DNA from: Flavobacterium hankyongi
GTDB lineage: Bacteria > Bacteroidota > Bacteroidia > Flavobacteriales > Flavobacteriaceae
Assembly (NCBI RefSeq): GCF_036840915.1
Contig: NZ_CP085725.1
Location: 248,001 to 312,000, forward strand
Length of the DNA stretch: 64,000 nucleotides
Reading direction: 5' to 3'
In this document: piece by piece, positions 50,566-59,082 of the stretch
Numbering within the stretch: position 1 is the stretch's first letter
Layout: each line of letters starts with the position of its first letter
Notes under the pieces: generated by a model
What the model was told of the DNA's origin: nothing
The model's input: only the letters and a program-made list of their open reading frames with translations
The model's database searches: none
Position numbers and translations under genes: made by a program

Positions 50566-51456
50566 TTATTTACTAAATTGAGAAGAAACTTTCTCAGCTT
50601 TTTTGCTTTCTGAATAGTCATAGAAACCTTCTCCAGATTTTACTCCTAATTTTCCAGCCATAACCATGTTTACCAATAGTGGGCAAGGAGCATATTTAGG
50701 ATTTTTGAATCCGTCGTACATTACGTTTAAGATTGATAAACATACATCAAGACCAATAAAATCAGCTAACTGTAATGGCCCCATTGGATGAGCCATTCCT
50801 AATTTCATTACGGTATCAATTTCATAAACACCACCAACACCATTGTATAACGTTTCGATAGCTTCATTAATCATTGGCATTAAAATGCGATTAGCAACGA
50901 AACCAGGGTAATCATTAACTTCAGTAGGGATTTTTCCTAACTTAACAGATAAATCCATAATGATTTTAGTTACTTCATCAGATGTGTTATAACCACGAAT
51001 GATTTCTACTAATTTCATAATTGGTACCGGATTCATAAAGTGCATACCAATTACTCTTTCTGGATGAACTACTTGGGCTGCAATTTGAGTAATAGAAATA
51101 GATGACGTGTTTGTCGCTAATATAACATTGTGATCACAAACTTCACTTAACTGTTTAAATATGTTTAGTTTTAAACCAACATTCTCAGTGGCTGCTTCAA
51201 CCACTAAATCACAACCTACTACACCATCTTTAATATCTGTGTACGTAATTATGTTGCCAATTGTTTTGTGTTTGTCATCTTCAGTGATGGTTCCTTTCGC
51301 AACCATTCTGTCAAGATTAGTGGCAATAGTTGCCATTCCTTTTTCCAGAGATTTTTCTGAAATATCGATAAGTTTTACAGTAAAACCACTTTGCGCAAAT
51401 GTGTGGGCAATTCCGTTACCCATTGTTCCAGCTCCTATTACAGCGATGTTTTTCAT
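50566..51456 (-). CDS. 3-hydroxybutyryl-CoA / 3-hydroxyacyl-CoA dehydrogenase
   Basis: A 296-aa NAD-dependent dehydrogenase. It has the Rossmann motif VIGAGTMGNGIAHTFA at the N-terminus, NTSSISITQIA with catalytic Ser/His context, HFMNPVPIMKLVEII with the catalytic His, and PGFVANRILMPMINEA in the second domain, GEGFYDYS at the end. It oxidises 3-hydroxyacyl-CoA in fatty-acid or butyryl-CoA metabolism. No other genes of the pathway are adjacent. Confidence 0.93.
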   Translation of the reverse strand: MKNIAVIGAGTMGNGIAHTFAQSGFTVKLIDISEKSLEKGMATIATNLDRMVAKGTITEDDKHKTIGNIITYTDIKDGVVGCDLVVEAATENVGLKLNIFKQLSEVCDHNVILATNTSSISITQIAAQVVHPERVIGMHFMNPVPIMKLVEIIRGYNTSDEVTKIIMDLSVKLGKIPTEVNDYPGFVANRILMPMINEAIETLYNGVGGVYEIDTVMKLGMAHPMGPLQLADFIGLDVCLSILNVMYDGFKNPKYAPCPLLVNMVMAGKLGVKSGEGFYDYSESKKAEKVSSQFSK

Positions 51457-51486
51457 TGTTTTATTTAGTATTGAGTGTGTTTTTTG

Positions 51487-52452
51487 TTATTTATTCATCG
51501 AGTCAATAATCTGATATGCAACTCGTAAAGCTTCAGTAGCTTGCTCTAGAGTTACAACAGGTATTGTGTCATTATTTATTGCATCTGCAAACGATTCTAA
51601 TTCATCTAAAATAGCGTTGTTAGGCTCTATTGATGGATTATCATAATAAATTTGCTTTTTAACACCTTCTGCATTTTGTAAAATCATGTCAAAATCACCG
51701 GGAACTTCGGGTGCATCTTTCATTTTTACAACCTCACATATTTTATCTAAGAAATCTACAGAAATGTATGCATCACGCTGAAAAAATCTAGACTTACGCA
51801 TATTTTTCATAGAAATACGGCTCGAAGTAATGTTGGCAACGCAACCATTTTCGAATTCTATTCTAGCATTTGCAATATCAGGAGAGTCACTAATTACAGA
51901 TACTCCGCTAGCGTTTACTTCCTTTACTTTCGAATTTACAACACTTAAAATAGCATCAATATCATGAATCATTAAATCTAAAACTACAGGAACATCAGTC
52001 CCTCTCGGATTAAATTCTGCCAAGCGATGTGTTTCAATAAACATAGGATTTTCGATTTTTCCTTTTACTGCTTTAAAAGCAGGGTTAAATCTTTCCACAT
52101 GACCTACTTGACCCTTAACATTGTATTCTTTGGCCAAAGCAATAATTTCTTCGGCTTCTTCTACTGTAGTTGATATTGGTTTTTCGATAAAAACGTGTTT
52201 ACCTGATTTTATGGCAACTTTGGCACATTTATAATGAGAAAGGGTAGGAGTAACAATATCTATTACATCAACAGCATGAATTAATTTAGCTATGGTGTCG
52301 AAGTGTGTGTAACCAAATTCGGCTGCTATTTTTTTTGCATATTCTTGGTTTTCATCATAAAAACCAACTAATTCATATTTTTCAGATTGATTGAGTAATC
52401 GTAAATGTATTTTTCCAAGATGACCAGCACCTAAAACGCCTATTTTTAGCAT
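51487..52452 (-). CDS. Gfo/Idh/MocA family oxidoreductase
   Basis: A 321-aa NAD(P)-dependent oxidoreductase from the ATG at 52452. It has the Rossmann motif GVLGAGHLGKIHLRLL, IVTPTLSHY and the family signature GKHVFIEKPIS; a C-terminal substrate domain follows. The substrate, probably a sugar or sugar derivative, cannot be told. The upstream ORF extension to 52497 is leucine-rich and not conserved-looking, so it is dropped. Divergent from pcm. Confidence 0.9.
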   Translation of the reverse strand: MLKIGVLGAGHLGKIHLRLLNQSEKYELVGFYDENQEYAKKIAAEFGYTHFDTIAKLIHAVDVIDIVTPTLSHYKCAKVAIKSGKHVFIEKPISTTVEEAEEIIALAKEYNVKGQVGHVERFNPAFKAVKGKIENPMFIETHRLAEFNPRGTDVPVVLDLMIHDIDAILSVVNSKVKEVNASGVSVISDSPDIANARIEFENGCVANITSSRISMKNMRKSRFFQRDAYISVDFLDKICEVVKMKDAPEVPGDFDMILQNAEGVKKQIYYDNPSIEPNNAILDELESFADAINNDTIPVVTLEQATEALRVAYQIIDSMNK

Positions 52453-52540
52453 AAAGACTATTTTTAACAAAAGTAAATTAAAAATAATAAATCTCAACTT
52501 TTAAACACTATTTAAAGAAGTTTTTTTTAGAATTCCTAAT

Positions 52541-52571
52541 TTGATTTTTGCGAATATAAAGTCTAATTTTG
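52541..52571 (+). promoter_or_regulatory. Predicted promoter of pcm
   Basis: TTG (52541-52543), 20-base spacer, TAATTTTG (52564-52571). A full consensus match. It overlaps the TTG codon at 52569 that could otherwise be taken as the pcm start. Confidence 0.75.
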
Positions 52572-52592
52572 TTGAATAAATTAAATGTTAGA

Positions 52593-53234
52593 GTGAGAGA
52601 TTTGGCCAAACATCAAGGACTTAGAAATCAGTTAGTAAGCATTCTGGAAAAAAAAGGGATTAAAGATAAAAATGTATTGGAAGCTATTAGAAAGATACCA
52701 AGACATTTGTTTTTAAACTCAAGTTTTGAAGATTTTGCGTATCAGGACAAACCATTTCCAATTGGTGCAGGACAAACTATATCTCAACCTTATACAGTTG
52801 CTTTTCAAACGGAATTACTACAAGTCAAAAAGGACGATAAAGTTTTAGAAATTGGTACAGGATCTGGTTATCAAACAGCTGTTTTGTTCATGATGGGGGC
52901 AAAGGTCTTCTCTATCGAAAGACAAAATGAACTTTTCAAAAAAACATCTTTATTACTACCAAAACTTGGAGTACGTGCTAAACAGTTAATTTTTGGAGAT
53001 GGATATAAAGGATTGCCAGGTCATGCTCCTTTTGATAGTATAATTGTTACAGCTGGTGCACCATTTATACCGCAACCGTTAATGGCTCAACTTAAAATAG
53101 GAGGGCGATTAGTAATTCCTGTTGGTGAAGATGTTCAGGTTATGACTTTACTTATTAGAAAAACGGAGACACAATTTGAAAAACATGAACTTGGAGACTT
53201 TAGATTTGTTCCTTTATTAGAAGATAAAAATTAA
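52593..53234 (+). CDS. pcm: Protein-L-isoaspartate O-methyltransferase
   Basis: Repairs isoaspartyl residues in damaged proteins using S-adenosylmethionine. About 213 aa from a GTG at 52593 (MRDLAKHQGLRNQL). It shows IPRHLFLNSSFEDFAYQDKPFPIGAGQTISQPYTVA, the SAM motif VLEIGTGSGYQTAVL and IIVTAGAPFIPQPL. The longer reading from TTG 52569 is rejected because that codon forms part of the predicted -7 box. Confidence 0.93.
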   Translation: MRDLAKHQGLRNQLVSILEKKGIKDKNVLEAIRKIPRHLFLNSSFEDFAYQDKPFPIGAGQTISQPYTVAFQTELLQVKKDDKVLEIGTGSGYQTAVLFMMGAKVFSIERQNELFKKTSLLLPKLGVRAKQLIFGDGYKGLPGHAPFDSIIVTAGAPFIPQPLMAQLKIGGRLVIPVGEDVQVMTLLIRKTETQFEKHELGDFRFVPLLEDKN

Positions 53235-53255
53235 TTAAAAAATATATTAAATATA

Positions 53256-53300
53256 AATGATTTTTATCATTATTCTGTAGTTTTTATGAATTTACCTTTG
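53256..53300 (+). promoter_or_regulatory. FNR/CRP-like palindrome and -7 element before the ompW-like gene
   Basis: AATGATTTTTATCATT (53256-53271) contains TGAT-N4-ATCA, the core of FNR/CRP-family operators. TACCTTTG (53293-53300) is a good -7 element with no -33 TTG. If transcription starts near 53305 the palindrome centre lies at about -41.5, the classical class II activator position. Seen directly: the motifs; inferred: regulation. Confidence 0.5.
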
Positions 53301-53326
53301 ATGTATAATTTTAAAAAACAACAAAA

Positions 53327-54004
53327 ATGAAAAAAGTTATTTTAGGGTTAGTTGCTCTATTTGCCTTTCAAGCAGGTTATTCTCAAAGTTCGAAATCAAC
53401 TGATTTTTTAAGATGGAAAATGCGATTAAGGGTTGTAGGTGTAGTTCCTGATGAAAAATCAGATGTTACAACAATAGGTGGAAAAGTAGACGTTTCAAAT
53501 GAAATTATTCCGGAATTAGATTTTACTTATTTTTTTACAAAAAATATTGCTACTGAGCTGATTTTAGGTACATCTAAGCATGAAGTAAAAACTATAGGTT
53601 CAGATATTTCTGCTGTTGGTGGTCCAACAAATTACAATGTTGATTTAGGTACTGTTAGATTATTACCTCCTACACTTACTGTTCAATATCATTTTAATCA
53701 AGAGAAGGATAATGTTTTTAAACCTTATTTAGGGGCAGGTGTAAATTATACTATTTTTTATGACATAAAAGCAGGAAATATAGTTAAAGATATAGAATAT
53801 AAAAATTCATTGGGATATGCATTTCAAGCAGGGTTTGATTTAATGGTAACTGACAAGTTTTTTATAAATGCTGATATTAAAAAAATGTTTTTAAAGACAG
53901 ATGTAACTGTAGATGCTTCAAATTTAGCTCCTAATTTAAGTATTCCTGCTAAAGTAGATTTAAATCCATTAGTTTTAGGAATGGGTGTAGGGATGAAATT
54001 TTAA
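53327..54004 (+). CDS. OmpW-family outer membrane protein
   Basis: A 225-aa beta-barrel protein with a signal peptide (cut after GYSQ, about residue 20). It shows the OmpW pattern KMRLRVVGVVPDEKSD, NEIIPELDFTYFFTKNIATELILGTSKHEV, LPPTLTVQYHFN, FKPYLGAGVNYTIFY and VLGMGVGMKF ending in Phe. OmpW is an eight-stranded outer-membrane channel for small hydrophobic compounds. Upstream is an FNR-like palindrome; E. coli ompW is also oxygen-regulated. Confidence 0.9.
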   Translation: MKKVILGLVALFAFQAGYSQSSKSTDFLRWKMRLRVVGVVPDEKSDVTTIGGKVDVSNEIIPELDFTYFFTKNIATELILGTSKHEVKTIGSDISAVGGPTNYNVDLGTVRLLPPTLTVQYHFNQEKDNVFKPYLGAGVNYTIFYDIKAGNIVKDIEYKNSLGYAFQAGFDLMVTDKFFINADIKKMFLKTDVTVDASNLAPNLSIPAKVDLNPLVLGMGVGMKF

Positions 54005-54025
54005 ATAAAAATTACTGCTATAAAT

Positions 54026-54050
54026 AAAAAAAGGCCTTAGGCCTTTTTTT
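54026..54050. terminator. Bidirectional terminator between ompW-like gene and smpB
   Basis: AAAAAAGGCC and GGCCTTTTTT around a TTA loop. The minus-strand smpB stop codon (54049-54051) lies at the edge of its T tract. Confidence 0.88.
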
Positions 54051-54504
54051 ATTTATATGATTTCTTGATTCTGTCTAAGTCTCGTTTGTTATCTCTGTCT
54101 TTTATAGTTTCACGTTTATCGTAGTTTTTCTTACCTCTGCAAAGTGCTATATCAAGTTTAGCCAATCCTTTTTCATTGGTAAATAAACGTAAAGGGATAA
54201 TAGTTAATCCTTTGTTTTGAACATCTTTTAATAAGCCTTTCAACTCTTTCTTGTTCAATAAAAGTTTACGCTCACTTTTTGCTTTGTGATTATAATGATT
54301 TCCGTAAAGATATTCTTCAATGTTTGAATTGATTACAAATAATTCGTTGCCACTAAATTCACAAAAACTTTCTGCTATTGAAGCTTTTCCTAAGCGTATT
54401 GATTTTATTTCGGTACCTGTTAATACAATACCAGCAGTGTAACGATCAATAATCTCGTAATCGAATTTTGCTCTTTTGTTGAGTATGTTAACTATTTTCT
54501 GCAT
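54049..54504 (-). CDS. smpB: SsrA-binding protein SmpB
   Basis: Binds tmRNA and brings it to stalled ribosomes. The 151-aa protein has the conserved N-terminus [29 protein letters not shown], the central [17 protein letters not shown]-like segment, and the basic tail ([21 protein letters not shown]). A predicted -7 box lies immediately upstream. No tmRNA gene was recognised in the window. Confidence 0.96.
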   Translation of the reverse strand: MQKIVNILNKRAKFDYEIIDRYTAGIVLTGTEIKSIRLGKASIAESFCEFSGNELFVINSNIEEYLYGNHYNHKAKSERKLLLNKKELKGLLKDVQNKGLTIIPLRLFTNEKGLAKLDIALCRGKKNYDKRETIKDRDNKRDLDRIKKSYK

Positions 54505-54511
54505 TTGGGGT

Positions 54512-54519
54512 CAAATTTA
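54512..54519 (-). promoter_or_regulatory. Predicted -7 element of smpB
   Basis: On the minus strand TAAATTTG lies 8 bases before the smpB ATG, so the predicted leader is only about three bases. No TTG at -33 was found. Confidence 0.45.
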
Positions 54520-54675
54520 CTATGAAATTTGGGTTTTTTGACGAATTGTCATTTGTTTTTTTAAACATGAACTTTTGACAAAATTAAAATTATATCTTTT
54601 TTCTTACAATTTATTTATAAAATGTTGTAGATTAGGTTTTTGAATTTATTTGTTAACAAACCAAAAAACCAAAAC

Positions 54676-56172
54676 ATGAAAAAAAAACTTTTAAGAATTC
54701 TTGCAGTAGTAGTTATTGCGTTTTCTTCGTGTACCCAAGATGATTCAAAATTTGAAGAAATTACTGTTTCTCCAGAACAAAAAAATCCTTTAACATCACA
54801 ACAAATTGTTTCCAAAATTGATGAATCTCTTCAAACAAAAGGTTCATTTAATTGGAAAGACGCTTCGAATCATGAGATTTGGAGTGCCTTAGAAAATGGA
54901 AATAATATATGTACTATTGGATTTGGAGATAGTAAGAATGATTTCGACAGAAGTAAATCGATCAGTGGCAAAGGGTACCAAAATACTATTATTCAAATTA
55001 TTGAAAGGTATGAAGGGAAATCGTCAAAAGATTTTTTAATTTCATCTGATCCATTTTTAAATCTAATTGATGTAATTATTGAAAAACAAGAAACAGTCAT
55101 CGCACTTAGAAAAAATAATTTTATTAGATATGTTGAACCGTCCGATTTTAGATACTTTCAAAATAAAGGGATGGTTTATCAAAAATCATCTTCAGGATGT
55201 GGATTGAGTTCTGAAACGATTTCTTCATCGGATTATACAACTATAGCTCCAAATGCAAAATTACCTTGGGCATTTAACAATCATAATATTCCTGCAGCTT
55301 GGAATTATAGTACAGGAGCTGGTGTCACTATTGGTGTTGTTGATACAGGAGCATCAACAGTTAATTCACTTTTGAATTCAAGTTTTAATAGTGGATATTC
55401 TTCAGGAAGAAGTGTACAACGTTACGGAGTATATGTAGATTCTGTTTGGCCATGGAGTACAGGGACAGATGGTGTGAATGACAAGTGTGGTCATGGTACG
55501 AGTATGTCTTCAGTGGCAACAGCTCCTAGAAATAATGCAGGACAACCTGTTGGTGTGGCATATAATGCTAATTTAATTGCTTATAGAGCAGCTTCAAATG
55601 TTGTTTTAGATGGATATCATGAACAAAATGGAGTTAAGAATGCATTTACTGGATTAGCAAATAATTCAAGTGTTAAAATTATTTCGATGTCTATGGGACA
55701 CATATTTTCTGTAGGAAAAATTGAAGATGGAGTTAAGTATGCTTATGGGAAAGGAAAATTAATTTTTTGTGCAGGAGGGACGTCAACAAGCTTTACAAAC
55801 TTTGTAGGTGTAATTTTTCCAGCATGGATGGCTGAAACTGTTGCTGTAACAGGTATCAAAGAAGCTTCAACCTATCAAAAATGTGATGTGTGTCATACTG
55901 GTTCTAAAATTGATTTTACAATAATGATGGAGCGTCCTTCAGGTAGTACTATACCAGTAAATAGTTATTATGATGGTCAAGGAAACTATGTTGGTGGTTC
56001 TTCTGTGGCAACAGCAACTACAGCTGGTATTGCCGCTCTAGTTTGGGCTAAAAACCCTTCATGGACAAGAGATCAGGTTTTAAATAAAATGAAGCAAACA
56101 TCGCATTTGTATCCAAATAAGCACTCTGAATTTGGTTATGGTATGCCAAATGCTTTGCTAGCGGTACAATAA
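54676..56172 (+). CDS. S8-family (subtilisin-like) serine protease, lipoprotein
   Basis: A 498-aa protease from the ATG at 54676. A lipoprotein signal with Cys19 (AFSSC) is followed by a pro-region to about 180 and the catalytic domain: Asp223 (GVVDTGAS), His273 (CGHGTSMSS) and Ser443 (GGSSVATA). The residue that normally forms the oxyanion hole (Asn in AAGN) appears as Gly in FCAGGTS. A pair of Cys (CDVC, 403-406) may be structural. It has no T9SS sorting domain, so it is probably anchored as an envelope lipoprotein. Substrate unknown. Upstream start at 54640 rejected, since the signal begins at 54676. Confidence 0.9.
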   Translation: MKKKLLRILAVVVIAFSSCTQDDSKFEEITVSPEQKNPLTSQQIVSKIDESLQTKGSFNWKDASNHEIWSALENGNNICTIGFGDSKNDFDRSKSISGKGYQNTIIQIIERYEGKSSKDFLISSDPFLNLIDVIIEKQETVIALRKNNFIRYVEPSDFRYFQNKGMVYQKSSSGCGLSSETISSSDYTTIAPNAKLPWAFNNHNIPAAWNYSTGAGVTIGVVDTGASTVNSLLNSSFNSGYSSGRSVQRYGVYVDSVWPWSTGTDGVNDKCGHGTSMSSVATAPRNNAGQPVGVAYNANLIAYRAASNVVLDGYHEQNGVKNAFTGLANNSSVKIISMSMGHIFSVGKIEDGVKYAYGKGKLIFCAGGTSTSFTNFVGVIFPAWMAETVAVTGIKEASTYQKCDVCHTGSKIDFTIMMERPSGSTIPVNSYYDGQGNYVGGSSVATATTAGIAALVWAKNPSWTRDQVLNKMKQTSHLYPNKHSEFGYGMPNALLAVQ

Positions 56173-56185
56173 AAAAAATTAAAAG

Positions 56186-56212
56186 AAAGCCATCGTAATT
56201 GATGGCTTTTTT
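56186..56212. terminator. Terminator between the protease gene and the DUF3575 gene
   Basis: AAAGCCATC (56186-56194) and GATGGCTTT (56201-56209), 6-base loop, then T tract; it overlaps the stop of the convergent gene. Confidence 0.85.
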
Positions 56213-56765
56213 AATTTATAGTATAGCAAAACATTATTCCACCTCTATATGGAAGCCATTCTCCACTTTTGTTATAGTCATGTGCTTTTTCAACTCTTTC
56301 TCCGGTATATAATGAATAACCTTTGTAAAAGGCTTGTTGATTTCCTCCTCCTAAAAAAATGTCTATTAAGAATTTATTTGAGATTTTTTTTTGATAACCA
56401 ATAGTTGCTCCAATCATATAATTGTATCCTTGCTGATAATATTGAGTTTCTGCATAATTCCATTTTTGAAGTTTAAAAGTACTTCCTGCAATATGACCTC
56501 CAAAATATAGTCCTTGATTATCTTTGTTTATATGATATCTGATTTCAGGGGTGATAATTACAAATTCTAAAGGGCCACCATTAATTGACTTCCAAAAAGA
56601 TGCACTAACATCGGCTTGAAAACTTAAGTGATTTTTTAAAGTTGTTTCAATACCAATATTAGGAATTAGAGCAAAAGCCGTAACCCCGTTTATTTTTACA
56701 TAAGTTTGTGAATGCATAGCATTAAAACTTAAAACGAGAAGTAATATAAATAACCGTTTTATCAT
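56211..56765 (-). CDS. DUF3575-like outer-membrane beta-barrel protein
   Basis: A 184-aa exported protein (signal to about residue 19, NAMHSQ). The regular alternation of beta strands, KINGVTAFALIPNIGIET, FVIITPEIRYHIN, GLYFGGHIAGS and FLIDIFLGGGNQ match the DUF3575 family of small outer-membrane barrels. Function unknown. Its start overlaps the stop of the GNAT gene; the two and the upstream epimerase gene form a tight minus-strand operon. Confidence 0.82.
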   Translation of the reverse strand: MIKRLFILLLVLSFNAMHSQTYVKINGVTAFALIPNIGIETTLKNHLSFQADVSASFWKSINGGPLEFVIITPEIRYHINKDNQGLYFGGHIAGSTFKLQKWNYAETQYYQQGYNYMIGATIGYQKKISNKFLIDIFLGGGNQQAFYKGYSLYTGERVEKAHDYNKSGEWLPYRGGIMFCYTIN

Positions 56766-57316
56766 TAATTTTTATTTAGTAGTGAATATATATTGGTATC
56801 AAGCCATTCACCTTGCCATAATGTGTCTTCTTTAAATTGTGCTTCAAGAACAAAATTATTTTTTTCTAATACTTTTGCAGATGCCTGGTTTCTTGGGTCA
56901 ATAACTGCTTCTAATGAATGCATTTTCATTGTATTAAAGCCATAATCAATAAGAAGTTTAACAGCTTCTGATGTTATCCCTTTACCATGGTATTCTGGTA
57001 AAATCATATAACCAATTTCAGATCGTAAGTTTTCCCATGAAATTTTATAATGACCAATAATACCAATTAGTTTAGGATTTCCTTTAAGAGTAATTGCCCA
57101 ATTAATACCTTCATTTTCTTCAATTTTGCTTTGTATTAATTTAATATGTCCTAAAGCTTCCTCTTTTGTAGTTACTAAGGGTCTTGGTACAAATTTCATA
57201 ATCTCGGGATTACTCCTCATTTCAAAAACTTCGTTAACATCATCAGTTGTGATTTGTCTTAGAAGTAATCTTTCTGATTCTAAATTTTGAAAGGGTAAAA
57301 AGGAAATGGTATTCAT
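56765..57316 (-). CDS. GNAT N-acetyltransferase, RimJ/RimL-like
   Basis: An acetyltransferase of 183 aa from the ATG at 57316 (MNTISFLPFQNLESERLLLR). The LESERLLLRQIT start, WAITLKGNPKLIGIIGHY, SEIGYMILPEYHGKGITSEA (acetyl-CoA loop) and NQASAKVLEKNNF are typical of the RimJ/RimL group that acetylates protein N-termini or small amines. The target is unknown. The longer start at 57361 would run into the upstream gene by 41 bases, so it is not chosen. Confidence 0.88.
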   Translation of the reverse strand: MNTISFLPFQNLESERLLLRQITTDDVNEVFEMRSNPEIMKFVPRPLVTTKEEALGHIKLIQSKIEENEGINWAITLKGNPKLIGIIGHYKISWENLRSEIGYMILPEYHGKGITSEAVKLLIDYGFNTMKMHSLEAVIDPRNQASAKVLEKNNFVLEAQFKEDTLWQGEWLDTNIYSLLNKN

Positions 57317-57320
57317 GTTG

Positions 57321-58169
57321 TTATTGTATTTCGAATGATATTGAGAAGTTTTTTTCTTCATTTGGTAATAAATGAAGCATACCTTCTTTTTTTATTAAAT
57401 CTCCAGTTGTATTTTCATTATCTGCATAGCCTTGCCAAGGTTCAATACATAAGAATTGAGCATCTTTTTTTGTCCAAATACCTAAATGCGGAAAGTTATC
57501 AAAGCTAATTCTTATAAATGGACTATTGTGCTTATAAATTGTTAAATAATTTGATTGAAATTCTTTTACGACTATTGCATCTTTTTCAAACAAATCGTAG
57601 TTTAATTTTAAGGTTTTTTCTTCAAGTTTGATTGGATTAGTTTTCCCTGAAAAATTTTCATTTTCCAACTCGTGACTAATAAGTTCAGAATCATTCTCAA
57701 ATTGAATTGAATAATTTTTAAATTCTGAATCAATACTTATTGCTGGATGGGCACCAATTGAAAAAGGCATCAGGTCTTTTGAGTTGTTTTTTACCGTATA
57801 ATCAATAGTTAAACCTTTTATATGAATTGTATAAGTTATTGTTAATTGAAAATTAAAAGGGTATTGTAAGAGTGTTTCTTCATTATCAGTAAGAACAAAA
57901 CTAATTGAGTTTTCGGTTTTATTCAGGACTGTAAAGTCATAGTTTCTGGCAAAGCCATGTCTAGCCATTTCATAGTTTATTCCATTGAGAGAATAGGAAT
58001 CATTTTTTAATCTTCCTACAATGGGAAATAATATGGGTGATGTTTTGTTCCAAAAGGTCTCATCTACATTCCATATATAATTGATGTTATCCTTTGAAAT
58101 CTGAATCAATTCGGCTCCAAGAGAATTAATCTCAACCAAAATATTATTGTGAAGAATTTTATGTATCAA
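57321..58169 (-). CDS. Aldose 1-epimerase family protein (LacX-like)
   Basis: A 282-aa galactose-mutarotase-fold protein. It shows SLGAELIQIS, SPILFPIVGRLKND, MARHGFARNYDF with the conserved His, PFSIGAHPAI with the second His, and ECIEPWQG-like FLCIEPWQGYADN. LacX-type members act on unknown sugars. It is the first gene of a three-gene minus-strand operon with GNAT and DUF3575 genes. Confidence 0.88.
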   Translation of the reverse strand: MIHKILHNNILVEINSLGAELIQISKDNINYIWNVDETFWNKTSPILFPIVGRLKNDSYSLNGINYEMARHGFARNYDFTVLNKTENSISFVLTDNEETLLQYPFNFQLTITYTIHIKGLTIDYTVKNNSKDLMPFSIGAHPAISIDSEFKNYSIQFENDSELISHELENENFSGKTNPIKLEEKTLKLNYDLFEKDAIVVKEFQSNYLTIYKHNSPFIRISFDNFPHLGIWTKKDAQFLCIEPWQGYADNENTTGDLIKKEGMLHLLPNEEKNFSISFEIQ

Positions 58170-58453
58170 TTTCTAACTAATTTAAGTTATCCAAAAGTAA
58201 CGATTTAAACTATTAAAAAATGGTATAAATAATTAACATTGTTTATAGAAATGATTAACAATACTTAATCTTTTATAGAGTTAACTTTACGTAATCAAAT
58301 TTTTCCCCCATCATCTTCCGAAATCCTATTCCAAAAACTTTTTTAAGCACTTTTAAGTTATTCATCACTTAACAAAAGGGGAAGTAAATGTAAGCCTTAC
58401 GATAGTAGCTAAAAAGTTATTTTTTATTAATTGTTTAATTAAAATTTGTAATT
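58170..58453. other. Intergenic region between divergent genes
   Basis: 284 AT-rich bases. It holds an inverted pair ATTGTT and AACAAT at about 58240-58265 and a short palindrome GTAAGCCTTAC (58390-58400). A weak -7-like TAACTTTA lies near 58285. No gene is supported. Confidence 0.4.
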
Positions 58454-58975
58454 ATGAAGTTAGTATTTAGTATTGTAGCTCTGGTGGGTTTTACTTTGAC
58501 GTTAAACGCGCAGACTATTCTAGACGATGAAATGAGACCCGATGAATTGCCTGCAGTCGTTATTAAAAGCGCAGGAAAAGATTTTTCTGTTTATCTACCA
58601 GATAGAAATCCAGATGCTAAAGTTAGACAAATGCAGGATAAGTTTGTTGGATATAATATTGGTAAAGATTACGAGGGACATGACGAATATCTAGTGTTTT
58701 TCGATGCAAAAGAAGCTTCGCTTGTAGCAACTTATAATGATACTGGTAAATTAATTAGAGTTGTTGAGAAATATGACAATGTAAAATTACCTAAATCGGT
58801 TATATATTCAGTGTATAAAAAATTTCCAGGCTGGGTTATTGTGAATGATAAATTCTTATATAGTCAAGCAGATGGTGATGTTCTAAAAAAACAATATAAT
58901 TTAAAGATTAAAAAAGACAACGATGTTAAAAGACTGGTCGTGCATCCTAATGGAGAAATTATTGCAGGAATCTAG
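58454..58975 (+). CDS. Small exported protein, PepSY-like
   Basis: A 173-aa protein with a Sec signal peptide (ending LNAQ, residue 19). The mature part alternates alpha and beta: ELPAVVIKSAGKDFSVYLPD, HDEYLVFFDAKEASLVATYNDTGKLIRVVEKYDNVKLPKSV, KKFPGWVIVNDKFL. The last part resembles the PepSY-like/BLIP fold of periplasmic Bacteroidota proteins, where a strand with a turn is followed by LP..V and a helix. No catalytic motif. Function unknown. A terminator follows. Confidence 0.65.
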   Translation: MKLVFSIVALVGFTLTLNAQTILDDEMRPDELPAVVIKSAGKDFSVYLPDRNPDAKVRQMQDKFVGYNIGKDYEGHDEYLVFFDAKEASLVATYNDTGKLIRVVEKYDNVKLPKSVIYSVYKKFPGWVIVNDKFLYSQADGDVLKKQYNLKIKKDNDVKRLVVHPNGEIIAGI

Positions 58976-59042
58976 TTTTCAAATTAACCTATTCTTTAAC
59001 AAATGTCACATATAAGTTTAAACTTAAAAATCATCAATTAAA

Positions 59043-59082
59043 AAAGGGTTTAGTCATCAATGTTTCTAAACCCTTTCTTTTT
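59043..59082. terminator. Terminator between the PepSY-like gene and the ABC membrane gene
   Basis: AAAGGGTTTAG (59043-59053) and CTAAACCCTTT (59066-59076), 12-base loop, then T tract; between convergent genes. Confidence 0.85.

Noticed and set aside
52569-52592. TTG start of pcm at 52569
   Set aside because: The codon is part of the predicted -7 promoter box, so it would not be in the mRNA.
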